Notes under the pieces: model-generated
Seen by the model: only the letters and a program-made list of their open reading frames with translations
What the model was told of the DNA's origin: nothing
Database searches by the model: none
Made by a program: the position numbers and the translations under genes
Shown here: in pieces, positions 11,346-21,853 of the stretch
How the letters are laid out: each line of letters begins with the position of its first letter
Numbering within the stretch: position 1 is the stretch's first letter
From: Lepas anatifera
Taxonomy: Eukaryota; Arthropoda; Thecostraca; Lepadidae
NCBI GenBank assembly: GCA_034440635.1
Contig: JAOTON010001814.1
Span: 1,860,001-1,924,000 of the forward strand
DNA length: 64,000 nucleotides
Reading direction: 5' to 3'

Positions 11346-11780
11346 ACCGCGATTTCTCGTTTACAATATCCGAAGCTGAGGTCAGATATTGTGAAAGGAT
11401 GTTTTCTGTGCGCTTTTCATCAGGGTGCACAAAATGTAATAAATGTGGAAAATTATAAGGCGACAGAACATCTGTGGTTACATGGACCAAGTCGATTTTA
11501 ACGGTGCCATTCTTATCCAAACCGTTGGTAATGTAGGGGTTGTTCAAACGACTTTAAGTTTGGCATGAATCGCCCCATTGCAGTATGATAAGGCCGCCGG
11601 TCGTGCGCTATTCCTGAGCTCACTGCTGGTGGTTGGCGTTCAAAAGCCATGTCGTTTAGCATTGAATACGGTCGGTAATCAGACGCTAACTTATTTGGAG
11701 GATTCTGTTCACCTTGAATGAACCTCTGTAATGGCGTACATCGGAGGTGGCGTACAATGGCGAACATAAAAACTAACAAA
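11346..11780 (-). repeat. dispersed repeat P with coding-like text, copy 1
   Basis: The open frame at 11513-11779 (minus) contains DYRPYSMLNDMAFERQPP. The stretch 11560-11700 recurs in opposite orientation at 20219-20350, where DYRPHSMLNDMAF is kept but stops follow. Its family is unknown. It could be part of a mobile-element protein or a duplicated gene fragment. Confidence 0.4.
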
Positions 11781-11845
11781 CATTGTGGGGTAGTCTTTGG
11801 CCAATGCGCTCTTTTTCTGCCGATCTCCGAAATCGTATGCTATCT

Positions 11846-12698
11846 TTATCACGCGCATTGACGGGAGGGGGTGGGGGGCGGGTACCCGCCCCTCGGGGTT
11901 TTCAAAAATAGTACAAAAACGGCGGCACGTAGCGCCGCCGTACTTGGCATGCATTTTGCTCATCATTTTTACAACTTTGTCAAAATTTTATGGTTAGGCC
12001 ATTTCAAGTCAGGTCACCAGTACATGTCAAGTGACCTGACCTAAAAAAGTTTAAGATAGCATAGGTCGGAACAGGGTGAACTTATCCGATTGAAACTAAT
12101 ATCACATAATGGCCCCATTGAGGTCTCTAAAATCTGTTCCAGCATTTTTGATATCGATGACCTGAGGTCAGGTACGAGCCATGGCCTCTCCGTTGGAAAT
12201 ACGTGGGAGACATGGTTTAAGCTGAATAACTTAGTAACAGATGGTGATATAGCGTTTATTTTAATTGCATTGGGTTTTCCTTGTCTTTGCAGTTCTAAAG
12301 ATGTGCATTTTACCTAATCTGACCTTGACCTGACCTCAGTTCAGGCTAAATCCTTGATTTAACCTAGCAAGGTCATATTATATATCATTAGGTTTGGCTT
12401 GCTGCGAGGATTCATATAGTTCAAATTGTTTTCCTCTATCTTAACTTGTTCAGATGTAATAACCGAAAACTTTCATTTACATGCTATCCCTATAAAGACA
12501 TGTTTTGACCTTTAGTGACCTTAAATGTGACCTGACAAAAAATTGTCCAAATATTTTCGATGGAGAAGGGGATGGGCTACCCAGCGCCGTTTACCGTTTT
12601 TCGCTACCTAGCGTGGTTTTTGAGATCTTAGAGTGGCGGGTATCTGCCCCCCCCGTCAAAGCGAAGGTGGCTCAGACATCCGTCAATGCGCGTGTTAT
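11846..12698 (-). mobile_element. T3 element, complete, TTAT target duplication
   Basis: CACGCGCATTGACGGG begins at 11850 right after TTAT, and its complement ends right before TTAT (12695-12698). Palindrome GGGGCGGGTACCCGCCCC sits inside the left end, followed by a hairpin-forming GGCGGCACGTAGCGCCGCC near 11923. The centre holds TGACCTTGACCTGACCTCAG. This copy shows that the target is four bases and need not be strictly TTAA. Confidence 0.8.
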
Positions 12699-12829
12699 TT
12701 AGGAAGTCGGTGCGAACTATGGTTTTTACCACGAGTCATGTATTTTTTTATATATTCCAAGGGGTATTTTATAGGAATCCTGATAAGGATTTACCACATG
12801 CGTAAGCGTTGCCACCGGAAACAAACTGA

Positions 12830-13039
12830 GGAGCCAGTCGACGGGAGATGAGGTGGCTTAGTGGATAGCACCCTTGTCTTCTAAGTCACCGGTCCCGGGT
12901 TCAAGTCCCGGCGGAACCTCTGAATAAGTCGATCTGATCCCCAAAATCCCTTCCAACAGGGTGAGGGTTGGCGACGCCGTATGACCCTGGCAGTTGGTGA
13001 GTCGTTAAACCCCAACAGTTATTATAGGAGCCAGTCGAC
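12830..13039 (+). mobile_element. tRNA-Arg-like SINE with perfect 13-bp target duplication
   Basis: GGAGCCAGTCGAC flanks both ends (12830-12842 and 13027-13039). The 184-bp body opens with a tRNA-related head: A box TGGCTTAGTGG, then CTTCTAA in the anticodon-loop position (TCT, arginine-like), then B box GGTTCAAGTCC. The tRNA stems pair poorly, so it is not a working tRNA gene. The body ends with GTCGTTAAACCCCAAC and a short ATTATA tail. Transcription by pol III and retroposition by a LINE RT are the known behaviours of such elements. Confidence 0.9.
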
Positions 13040-13393
13040 CTCCAATCTACTGGTGACAAGAAACGTTAACCTCCAGTACGAGAGACTGATGGGACTGATA
13101 CCCTTGTTCTTCGCACTAGATGGTTACAAAAAATGTTCTTGTCTGATTTTTCCTAAACTGGCTGCAATCGAGAAACTTGCATGCAAAGTGGAGGCCAGGC
13201 CATTTCGAACCCCTCCGTATTCCAAGGTGTATACCCACACGTACGCAATCCGCGAAAAAAACAGTTAAACGGGGGATTAACACGAGCTTACGTCACCTGG
13301 CGTCAGGCATCTCAATCGCGACAGACTCAGTCACAAGTCTCAAAGATCAAAGTATCCGGCCATTGCTGCTGTGGGATTCCGCCAACAGTACAT

Positions 13394-13672
13394 TTAGATC
13401 TTTTGACGGAGCGACTTTCTTCTTTTCCGGCTGCCCTCTGCGGCCTGCAGCAGCCAGTGAAGCTGGCTGTCATCCTCTGCGACGGTGTCAACAGAGGCTT
13501 CAATCATAGCTATTCTTCTCTCTGTGATATCATCTGTGACGAGGAGCACCCAGCACCGCGCTTGGTCACCCGCTTTACCTGAAGTCGGGAGCGATGGCGC
13601 CGAGCCAGCGTCTGGGCCGGTCGACGCCGGAGAGAAGTCTGCCATGACGCAGACGTTACTGGCAAGTGCCAC
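13394..13672 (-). repeat. coding-like repeat Q, copy 1
   Basis: A 92-residue minus-strand open frame includes ITERRIAMIEASVD and AEDDSQLHWLLQAAEGSRKR, with better codon texture than its surroundings. A decayed partner lies in the opposite orientation at 19190-19340, where VAGRRIA and KDDSQLH survive in different frames. Shared peptide text suggests a protein once dispersed with a mobile element; a host exon duplicated twice is possible. I do not recognise the family. Confidence 0.4.
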
Positions 13673-13751
13673 CGTGGTACAGTGGCTCCGCGGAGGATAT
13701 GATCTTCACCGATTTCGACCCCTGACTGGCGGACCCGGTCCAGGAATAATC

Positions 13752-14030
13752 ATAACATAACATAACATAACATCAACTTTATTTTCCGACATAATTTGAA
13801 ATGCACAGTATACAGGTGTGGTACGGCGCAAAAGCCCAAGGCTTATATCGCGGCACCACCCACTAATTACAGAACACTTTGTACACTTTCAACTATCACT
13901 CTGAACACTTGGCATGATATTGTATCAAACTCGGTACCTCCGACCGCCGCCCAGCGAGCCGCACCCGCTCCGGCCCGACCAGCGCAGCACGCCCCGCCCA
14001 CCGCACGCCTGAATTTGGTTTAGAGATGTC
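13752..14030 (-). mobile_element. 3' end of a non-LTR retroelement, minus strand
   Basis: On the minus strand the text reads GTCGGAAAATAAAGTTGATG followed by several TTATG units (13752-13775 plus). An AATAAA signal directly before a short tandem-repeat tail is how CR1/L2-like elements end. Upstream (13800-14030) is GC-rich without a surviving frame. Confidence 0.6.
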
Positions 14031-14189
14031 CGGTCGCTAACATATATTTTTGGAACTCCGTTGCCACCCGCCGGCTACCGCTCTCATCAAGGCTGGAACC
14101 ATAAAGGAGAGCTTCTATTTTTTCTGTTTCGGTCATCGTTGCAAATTCTAAATTGTTTATGAGCGACAATGCGTTAAACAGAGGTGCAG

Positions 14190-15960
14190 AAACTTGCCAA
14201 CTCGGCTACTGGGGTTCGTGACACATTTATGAAAATTGAGGTGCATAAGTGTGACAAAATAGCGATCTTGACAGTATGGTTCAAAATCAAACCGCATATT
14301 TTTGAAATACAGAATGAAGCGTGTAGCGATAAATTTAATTTAGAACTCTGTTCTTCATTGCACAGCGTACCATCAGTGATACAATATTGGTACTGTGTTC
14401 AGTTTCTACTAAAACGAGGGATCCCCGCTGCAGAAAACCCGGAAACCGCTGTCACAGTTGCCAGATTTTAACATGCAGCCCAATGGTGCCGATTGTTAGT
14501 AGTTGCCAGAAAGTTGCCGCCTAGATGCCCGAAATGTGACAGTGAATTTTTCGAGAAATACATGATTGTGGCCATATTTAAGGCATTAAAGATAACTCAA
14601 ATACGTTATCAAGTATTTCCTGTCCATTTTGACAGGTTAAATAATATTTAAAGTTTGAGTCTCTTCGTTTAGGGTCCCTATTTTTTGAATTTAGTATTAA
14701 GTACGCCTAAAAGCTACTAAGAAAAGTACTAAATGAGTGAAAGAAATAAACATAGCTGGGCAGCAATTCTACCTAAACTACGCAACAGCGGCAACACAAG
14801 TTCGTAATGTTTATTTGATGTAGAGCCTGCCAAAAATGTACACAGGTGGGAAGCCACTTTTTAGGGCATGTTTTTGGGGTATATCTGAGATAAGTGCAGG
14901 CTAAAACTGGCTGGAATAATGTGCTGTCATGGTATCTAGATGATGTGCTACTTTGGACTGATGCCTTTCACATATCAACTTGGTTTTTCTTCCTTGCTTG
15001 TTGTGCCTTAACTTATTTGTGCCTAGATCAGATTGGTTGGTGATTTGGGCTGGGGGTTGGGGGTTGGCGCCGCAACAGACTGGCAACAACGTAATTCGGT
15101 GAGATTTCATGATCAATTATCATGTCATATTGTACAGATAGCAAATGTTGTGTGTGCCAATGCAGTCCTCCACAAGTGTTAAACACACTAACGTGCCTGG
15201 AGGGGGGCCTGTGCCCCTTCTTCTCGGAAATCGAGAAAATCTCGAAGAAAGAGACTTTGAAAACGCTGGTTGGGGTGTGTTGTTACTACCAGTGGTGGTA
15301 AGCCACCGGCCTGACTGCTGGGTTAAGCGGGCTTTGCTACACTGGTCTTTCTTTGGTATGAGACTTCCAACTCTGTAGGTCCTATTGGCCAATGCTATTT
15401 TCATCTTGCGGGTAGTTGCCTCAGTTTTTACTGAGAAGGATGCGGCGGTGATAATCAGGTGTTGGGGGAAATTTTAAGCTTTGATCTGTCTTAAAAATGT
15501 CCTAGGTCCCTTCCAACTTTTAGGTAGTCTAATCCTATGTTGCATTGCATTTTTGTCCTTTTGTTGATATGTGGATGAAGTTCAGTGGGGGGAAGCTGTG
15601 ATCGGGTTCCCATTGTGTGTAGGTGCCGCTCCCATTCTAGTTAGTTTCATAATATTTTTTCATGATAATTGCCACATTTAATCATGGGAATGTACCATAA
15701 TTGGAAACACTCCTTAAAATGGACTTTTTCAAGGAATGCATGTATTGGGGAAACTGCGTCGGTGCCATAAAGTTTGATCCCAATACTGGAAACAATGTCC
15801 ATAATTAAATTTTCCTTCCAAAACATAAACATGATCTAAAAATGAAACACGTTTAATACTTTCTGGTATGGCTTGGTGCTTGACCTTGTCTGTTGCAAAA
15901 GTGGGAGGTGATGACATTCGCATATTGGAATAGTATTCAGTTACATTATTTTTTTTGTGA
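14190..15960 (+). repeat. 1.8-kb dispersed repeat, copy 1 of an inverted pair
   Basis: Matches 50860-52760 in opposite orientation over most of its length. Landmarks include AACTTGCCAACTCGGCTACT near 14190, CCTGCCAAAAATGTACACAG near 14827 with AAGCCACTTTTTAGGGCATG just after, and TGGGAATGTACCATAATTGG near 15685. Neither copy has an open frame of note. The class is unknown; the ends lack clear inverted repeats. Confidence 0.75.
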
Positions 15961-16037
15961 AAGGGGCTCGTGCTTGTTTGTGCGCCTTTCCCTCTGGCGT
16001 TAAACAACACCTCTCTGATCCCTAAATATGGGGCACC

Positions 16038-19000
16038 TTAGCATATAGTGTTGCGTCGTCTCTTTATGGAAACCGCAATCGCAATATCTTTTAAATTTGT
16101 TAAACCAACTCTCAGTCGTGTATGGAGTATATTGCCTCGCTTAGAGCCGAGTAAGTAATATTTAGGAGGTTTGTCTGGCCCAATCAACAAGTTAAGCTCC
16201 TTTTTAAATTTATGAACAGAGGGAGCTTGTGTTATGTGTGCTGGCAACGAATTCCAATTTTGTTTGGTCGCGGTGATGAATGACTTTTTGTAGAGAGTTG
16301 TTCGTATTTGGGGAATTGAATACTGAAAAGCATTTCTCAGCTCTAAGCCTTCTCATGTCAGGTATGTCATGTCAGGTCTTCTTCTCATGTCAGGTAATAA
16401 ATTTACGATGTATAAAGGTGCTATTCCGTCTGAGTTTCTAAGCTTGTAATACATTGGAAGTCTGTGAATTTTTTGTCTCCTTTGTAATTTCACCCAGCCT
16501 TGTTCGTTCATTAACAATGCGGTCGAAGTTTGGAAACAAACTCCTGTGGCACACCTAGCCGCCCGCTTTTGAATTCTCTCTAGCCGTATGCAGTCGGCCA
16601 CAGTTATTAATCCGTCGTAAATTGAATCACAGTAATCAAAGTAGGGTTGGACATAAGTTGTATAAATTTGGGTGATGATCTGTCTCGGCAAAGTTGATGC
16701 TAAGGGATAGAGAGGACTCAATGTGTGATTAGCTTTTTTTAACTACTTCGTTAATGTGTTCGTGAAACCTCAGTTCTGCTGAGAAGGTTAAACCCAAATG
16801 CTTGTGAGTCGATCTGAGAGGAATGCAGCTGTCTTCAAATTTCAACTGAGGGCGTTCGCGTTTCGTTTAAGAGTGAAAGTCTGTTGAATAATTTTCTTTG
16901 CATTAAATTTTATGGCCCACTTTTTTAGCATATGCAGCGATCTTATTCAAGTCCGATTGTAATGAATCTCGTACCGACTGTATATTTATGTCTGAATGTG
17001 CTGCGTAAAGGCGTCATCAGCGAATAGAAGCATATCATTGGCTATATCTTTTTCAGTGTCGTTCAGGTACATAAGTGCAGCAATGGGCCCAAAACGGAGC
17101 CCTGTGGGCATCCAGCATCGATGGTTTTGGGTTCAGAGAGAAAATCACCTAATTTGACCCTTTGAACTCGATTACTTAAGTAAGATTTGATTCACTTTAA
17201 TATATTACCGCTGATTCCGAATTCTGTGCGACACTTGTTCAGTAGGCCCTTATGCCAAATTGTATTAAAATAGCGGGAGATATCCAAATACACGGTCGTG
17301 AAATCATTTCCTTCATCAATGCTTTTGTATAGTTTTTCACTTAAGTAAATTAATTGTAGCTCCGTACTGAGATGCGGTCTATAACCGCTTTGTTTATCTG
17401 AGCGAAGATTATTATCGCATAAATGTTTGTAAAGATGTTGGTGGACAATTTTCTCAGTTACTTTAGAAATACAAGGCAAAAGACTGATAGGACGATAACA
17501 GGCTGCATCAGAAGGAGAACCCTTCCCCTTGAAAATGGCCGTGACGTGAGCTTCCTTCCACAGCACTGGATACGTTCCGGTTCTTAAATATTTATTTATC
17601 AGTTGAGCGAGAGGTTCCGCAATTAACCCTCGCCCACCGGGGGCCATCGATGGCCCCCTAAGTTTTTCGGGATAGCAGAAAAACAACGAGGCGCAGCACC
17701 GCGGTTGAGGGCTCTACCTCTCCTGCATCATTTTCCATCATCCCTGAAATGTTTTACCCGGGTCATCCAGGTCAGGTCACCAGACGAGGTCAACCAAGGT
17801 CACCTCACTTCAATTTAGAGCTCTGTAGAGCTACATTTCAAAGTCGATCGATTTTAAACTTCCTGCTTCATGACCCCTCAGGGTCTACAAGGTGTATATC
17901 TGGGTTTTCGATTTCGTGCCTGAGGTCAGGTCACGAGGCGACCTCTCCCATTGGAAAAGCATGGGGAAAACCTGTTTCATGATATAAAAGCCACAAAATG
18001 AGTGCAAATACTCAGACTGCTCAGAACAGCGTTTCTGGACACCCTTTCACGGATCTCAGGGGTCATATTTACCTTTGACTTTTCAAGGTCATCCAGGTCA
18101 CCAGAAGTCAAAAACAGTATTTTGACAATAACTCTTGACCTAATTAAGCTAGGCGGTGAAACAAACACCATCGTGTTTGTCTTGTCACTGGCTTTCATTT
18201 TATATACGGCAAGGTCACTTTGTGACCTTTCGTGACCTCAGGTCATATTAGGTCACGATGTGACCTCTGGAGGTCAAACCACTGGCGGGAGGTCTTTGCG
18301 TTCCACATAGCGGGAAAGTACTGGCAATATCCTATCAAATGAACTTAACCGGCCTCAATAGCTCTAATGACATAAGAGTTATGACCGTTTGTTAATCATT
18401 GCATATTTGGTGAAATAGCCGATCTTGACCTAATTTGCCCTGGAGGTCAAACCATTGACCTGAGCACTAAAACATGCGAAGTAATTTCTTCTGAATTCAC
18501 CGAGCTTTCTATTGCACTTTGCGATTTGCGCAAACGCCCATATTTTCGGAGATAGAGGGGGCCATATGGCCCCGGTGGGGGAAGGTGGCGCGGACCTCCG
18601 GTGGGGCGGGTTAATAGAGCGATTAGCTTTAATAATTTTGCTGGTAATTCATCAGGCCTACAAGCTTTGGTTCCATCTAGGTGATTGAGAATTCTTAGCA
18701 CCTCCCTTTCAGTTACATGAATGTCCAATAATGGTGCCAGAACTTCAGTTTCAGTCAAGTTGTCCAGGGAGGCCGAATCAGGATGGTTTATATGTGACAT
18801 TTCTGCAAATGATGATTGAGTAGGTTTGCCTTTTCTAGGTCGTGTGTTAGATCTTCCCCATGTAGCCCATTTAATGTCCGAATTTGATGTTCACCAGAAA
18901 AGCCCAGCATTTCTTTTAGGATCTTGTGGTATTTGGCGGGATTTTGCTTGTTTTCTAGTTAGACTTTAGATTTGCTGTCACAGAACTGCTGCCGCAGTGT

Positions 19001-19110
19001 TTTCTTAAGAGCCGTAACTTTGTTGCGTTGTTGTCGCCACGCCCTCCAGGCCTGTAGAGTATTCAATCGTTTTGCTTTCCTAAAGAGGGTGTCACGTTTA
19101 TTTATTGATC
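16038..19110 (-). pseudogene. non-LTR retrotransposon ORF2, dead, split by T1
   Basis: On the minus strand the order from high to low coordinates is as follows. A basic linker (about 19110-18830). The RT entry (EREVLRILNHLDGTKACRPD, about 18700). The T1 insertion at 17623-18614. RT blocks with CYRPISLLPCISKVTEKIV and STELQLIYLSEKLY (17600-17340). Then GCPQGSVLGPLL near 17078-17112 and the catalytic FADD near 17014-17025. Post-RT text follows (QPYFDYCDSIYDGL; RIQKRAARCATG) and a C-terminal tail with LPAHITQAPSVHKFKKEL and GNILHTRLRVGL. Several frameshifts and stops after 17192 inactivate it. No endonuclease domain is seen, so the copy is 5'-truncated. The CR1/Jockey-like branch is inferred from wording. 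Confidence 0.85.
17623..18614 (-). mobile_element. T1 element inserted in a retrotransposon gene
   Basis: TTAA at 17623-17626 and 18611-18614. Ends CCCTCGCCCACCGGGGG and the complement of CCCGCCCCACCGGAGG. It lies inside the RT frame, and removing it with one TTAA restores continuous RT text and frame. Interior rich in AGGTCA/TGACCT; no gene. Confidence 0.9.
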
Positions 19111-19189
19111 GCATTTATGAATCACATGGAGCGCTTTCGCGCTGTTCCACAACGAGGCCAACGAGTGACCGCAAAAGCCAGTCGCCTCA

Positions 19190-19340
19190 TAGGCAGAGGG
19201 TACATTTGTGACCTTGAAGTCACAAATGATGTCGCAGGGAGACGAATAGCTATTCGCACAGATGGGAATAGCTATGGTGCAAACCTTCGCTGACCTCGTC
19301 GCAAAGGATGACAGTCAACTGCACTGACTCCTGAAGGCCG
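19190..19340 (+). repeat. coding-like repeat Q, copy 2, decayed
   Basis: Inverted partner of 13394-13672. The peptide text is split over two frames with a stop after DDSQLH. 19341-20218 holds nothing I recognise. Confidence 0.4.
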
Positions 19341-20218
19341 AAGAGTGTAGTCGGAAAACATGAAGTAGGAACATGAAGGAGGGAGGATCTAGGTCTCGTG
19401 CAGGTGGAGCCCCGCAGCAGCGGTGACTCAATACTTCAGCATTTGAGATTCACAATTGAGGCTGTTGTGCTTGATAGGTTTGAGCCCATGTGACGTATAT
19501 TTGTGCAAATGACCCGTTTCCTGCTATATCTTGCTGACTGCATGAATACATACGTGTGGGTAAAACTTACAGGATTCCTAAAAATTACCAGTTTAACTAC
19601 ATCAGGAATGCATGTTTAGTAGTTAAACACAAAATTGACGCCAGCTGCAGAAGTAAGCATGGATGTGATTTCAGAGATCGGCAGAAAAACTGAGTGTTTG
19701 CCGGAGACAATTCAAAAAGGCATTTTAGCTTCTATGTATACCACTACATGTTTCCTTCTCAGTTGAAGGTAATATACCACTTCGTTGAAATTCGAAAAGG
19801 AACAATGTATGGATAAAATAGGTCTGAAAATCCTAAAGCCCCATTTAATTTCAGCTTCCAATCGCTCAAAACAAAGATATTGCTGCTTGTCTTACTACGC
19901 TGGGTTGACCCAAGCATCGCGTGCAATCACGAATATAGCTTGCGGAGGCTTGCGACATGTCAGGTTGCGTGGCCATCCCATTTGTTTACATGCATCACGT
20001 GACTTGCACTGCCAAATGGAAAGAGATCCTTTCATGGTTTGAATTAAGGTAGTAGGCCTGCTTATTTTGAGTTTTATAGCTTGCGGAAATTATATACAGA
20101 AACTCTTGGGGAAAATTGAATATGGTAATGGTGGTTTCTCAACACGCTCTAGAAGACTGTTATCTCAGTTAAAAAGCCCACTATAAGATTGGGACTCTCC
20201 TATCAAAATAGCCTCCTA

Positions 20219-20350
20219 ATTAAGTTAGCGCCAGATTACCGACCGCATTCAATGCTGAACGACATGGCTTTCGGATACTGACCCCCAGCAGTCGGCGGTC
20301 CCATCATACTGCAATGGGTCGACGCATGCCAGTCTTCAGACTGTTTGAGC
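20219..20350 (+). repeat. dispersed repeat P, copy 2
   Basis: Matches 11560-11700 on the opposite strand, sharing GATTACCGACCG, AATGCTGAACGACATGGCTT and CATACTGCAATGGG. The frame is broken. Confidence 0.5.
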
Positions 20351-21691
20351 ACCCTTTAGGTTACCTCTGATTTGGATGAAATATACACTATTGAACTCGC
20401 CATGCTCCAGAGAAAAACATATCTTTTGGCACCCTATTCCTTTTAACTTTTTGTGCGTTTTGGGGCACGCTTCTCTGCATGGCGTTGCTTCTTGGAATTA
20501 TTGTCAGCTTATTGAAAATGGCGTTTCGGGCCGATGGGCCTTGGAATAGACACTTTGAAAAGTATCATTTATCGGGAAGTCGGGAAGGGGTAGGTTAGCC
20601 GAGAAAGTCGTCATGCACAAGGTTCCAATTTCTCCTCGGTGCAGTAAATCGGTATTCTCCTAAATATCTATTTCCTCTTCTTGTGAGAAGGGTAACTATA
20701 GATTGCACAGCGTTCCGATTAGATGTAGATATAAAGCTAAGTAAATATAGTTAGTTAGCTTGCTCTCTCTGGCTTAGCTGAAGGCTGTCTTTGCAAGATA
20801 ATTGTTATCAGTTTCAAACTTATTCCACGACCGAAGACCAATGCCATTCATGATTTGGTTCGATATTTATTAGCGATCACTAGCAGAGGAGATGCTTTGA
20901 TCCGCTGGTGGATCGCTTCACCTTGCCGTAGGGCTCTGTTGAAGAGAGGGTGACGCCGCCCCCGGCTGTGGGGATGGCTGCCGCGCCTGCCGTCGACGCT
21001 GACGTCGTGACGTCAGACCGGCGGTCAGATCAGCCTGGTCGAGAGCCACTCAGCTCAGGACGCTCTTCTGACCCACCGTGTAAAAGTCAAGCTTTCCCTT
21101 AGAATGCTTGGCAAACATTGGAGCTCCGTAATTTTCTGCGGGAGATACGGGTGGTTTCAGGTTTCTGGCGGGCCCGTTTTGACGTCACTGTTGGGGGCCT
21201 TGGCGGAAAATCGCCCAGTTTCTGGAGACAGGCTTCCGGTCAGAAAGCGGCGTTTAATGGGCGCGATTTCGTCACTGCCCAAGCAATCTTCTTTGGCTTT
21301 TATGGCGCGCTGTCGGCCTATGAATAAGGTTGAGTGTTTTCACTTCTTCCTTATATAGTTTTGCCGGCATGATATCTCACATATCGCGCTAAAATGAGAG
21401 ATGGCACAGGATGTGAAGATGGAGCCAAAAGTGTTGAAAAATAAAAATTGGGTGCTGACGTTTCATCAGCGCGTTAGAAAGTCAAACGTCACAATGCGGC
21501 TCTAGAAAATCTTGCTGGCGTATTTTACATAGATTGCGGAACAGAGTTGAATACATACGAACTGTTTGTTCATGAATCGCAGTCTACACTATCTGTGTAG
21601 ACATCTCACACATTTGTCCAATAGCTGTTCAAAACCCAGAGTGGCCTGAAAGGGCAACTGGGTCGGTATAATGTGTCTGCCCCTCCTGCAG
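20351..21691. other. mostly single-copy DNA, GC-rich patch at 20930-21100
   Basis: No transposon termini seen. The patch at 20930-21100 is GC-rich with CpG and TGACGTC words and could be promoter or 5' exon sequence, but no start or splice arrangement is convincing. A 69-residue frame at 21118-21327 is unrecognised. Confidence 0.3.
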
Positions 21692-21853
21692 CCATCTCCA
21701 AGAGCACGGACGCCGTGGACGAGCGCTCCCGTGATGACGTCATAGAGGAAGTGGCTGACGGAACACGGCTGCACGGCGGTAATTACTCCGAAGAGTTTCT
21801 GGATCGACTGGAGCCGAATGGAAACATACCTAAGAATGGATCCCTTTACAGAG
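21692..21853 (+). CDS. candidate internal exon of an unidentified host gene
   Basis: A pyrimidine tract (TGTCTGCCCCTCCTGCAG) ends in an acceptor AG at 21690-21691. A consensus donor (GAG then GTATGTGAG) begins at 21854. Between them lie 162 open bases with GC-rich third positions, encoding about 53 residues. The text is acidic and polar, with RSRDDVIEEVADGTRL, YSEEFLDRLEPNG and IPKNGSLYR. Both junctions would be phase 1, so the exon is symmetric. No transposon signature overlaps it and the surroundings are unusually free of repeats. No domain is recognised; it looks like a cytosolic linker. The frame upstream of the acceptor begins with GTG rather than ATG, which also favours an internal exon. 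Confidence 0.5.

Noticed and set aside
12843..12915. Functional tRNA-Arg(TCT) gene
   Set aside because: A and B boxes are good but acceptor and anticodon stems pair poorly, and it is the head of a SINE with target duplications.
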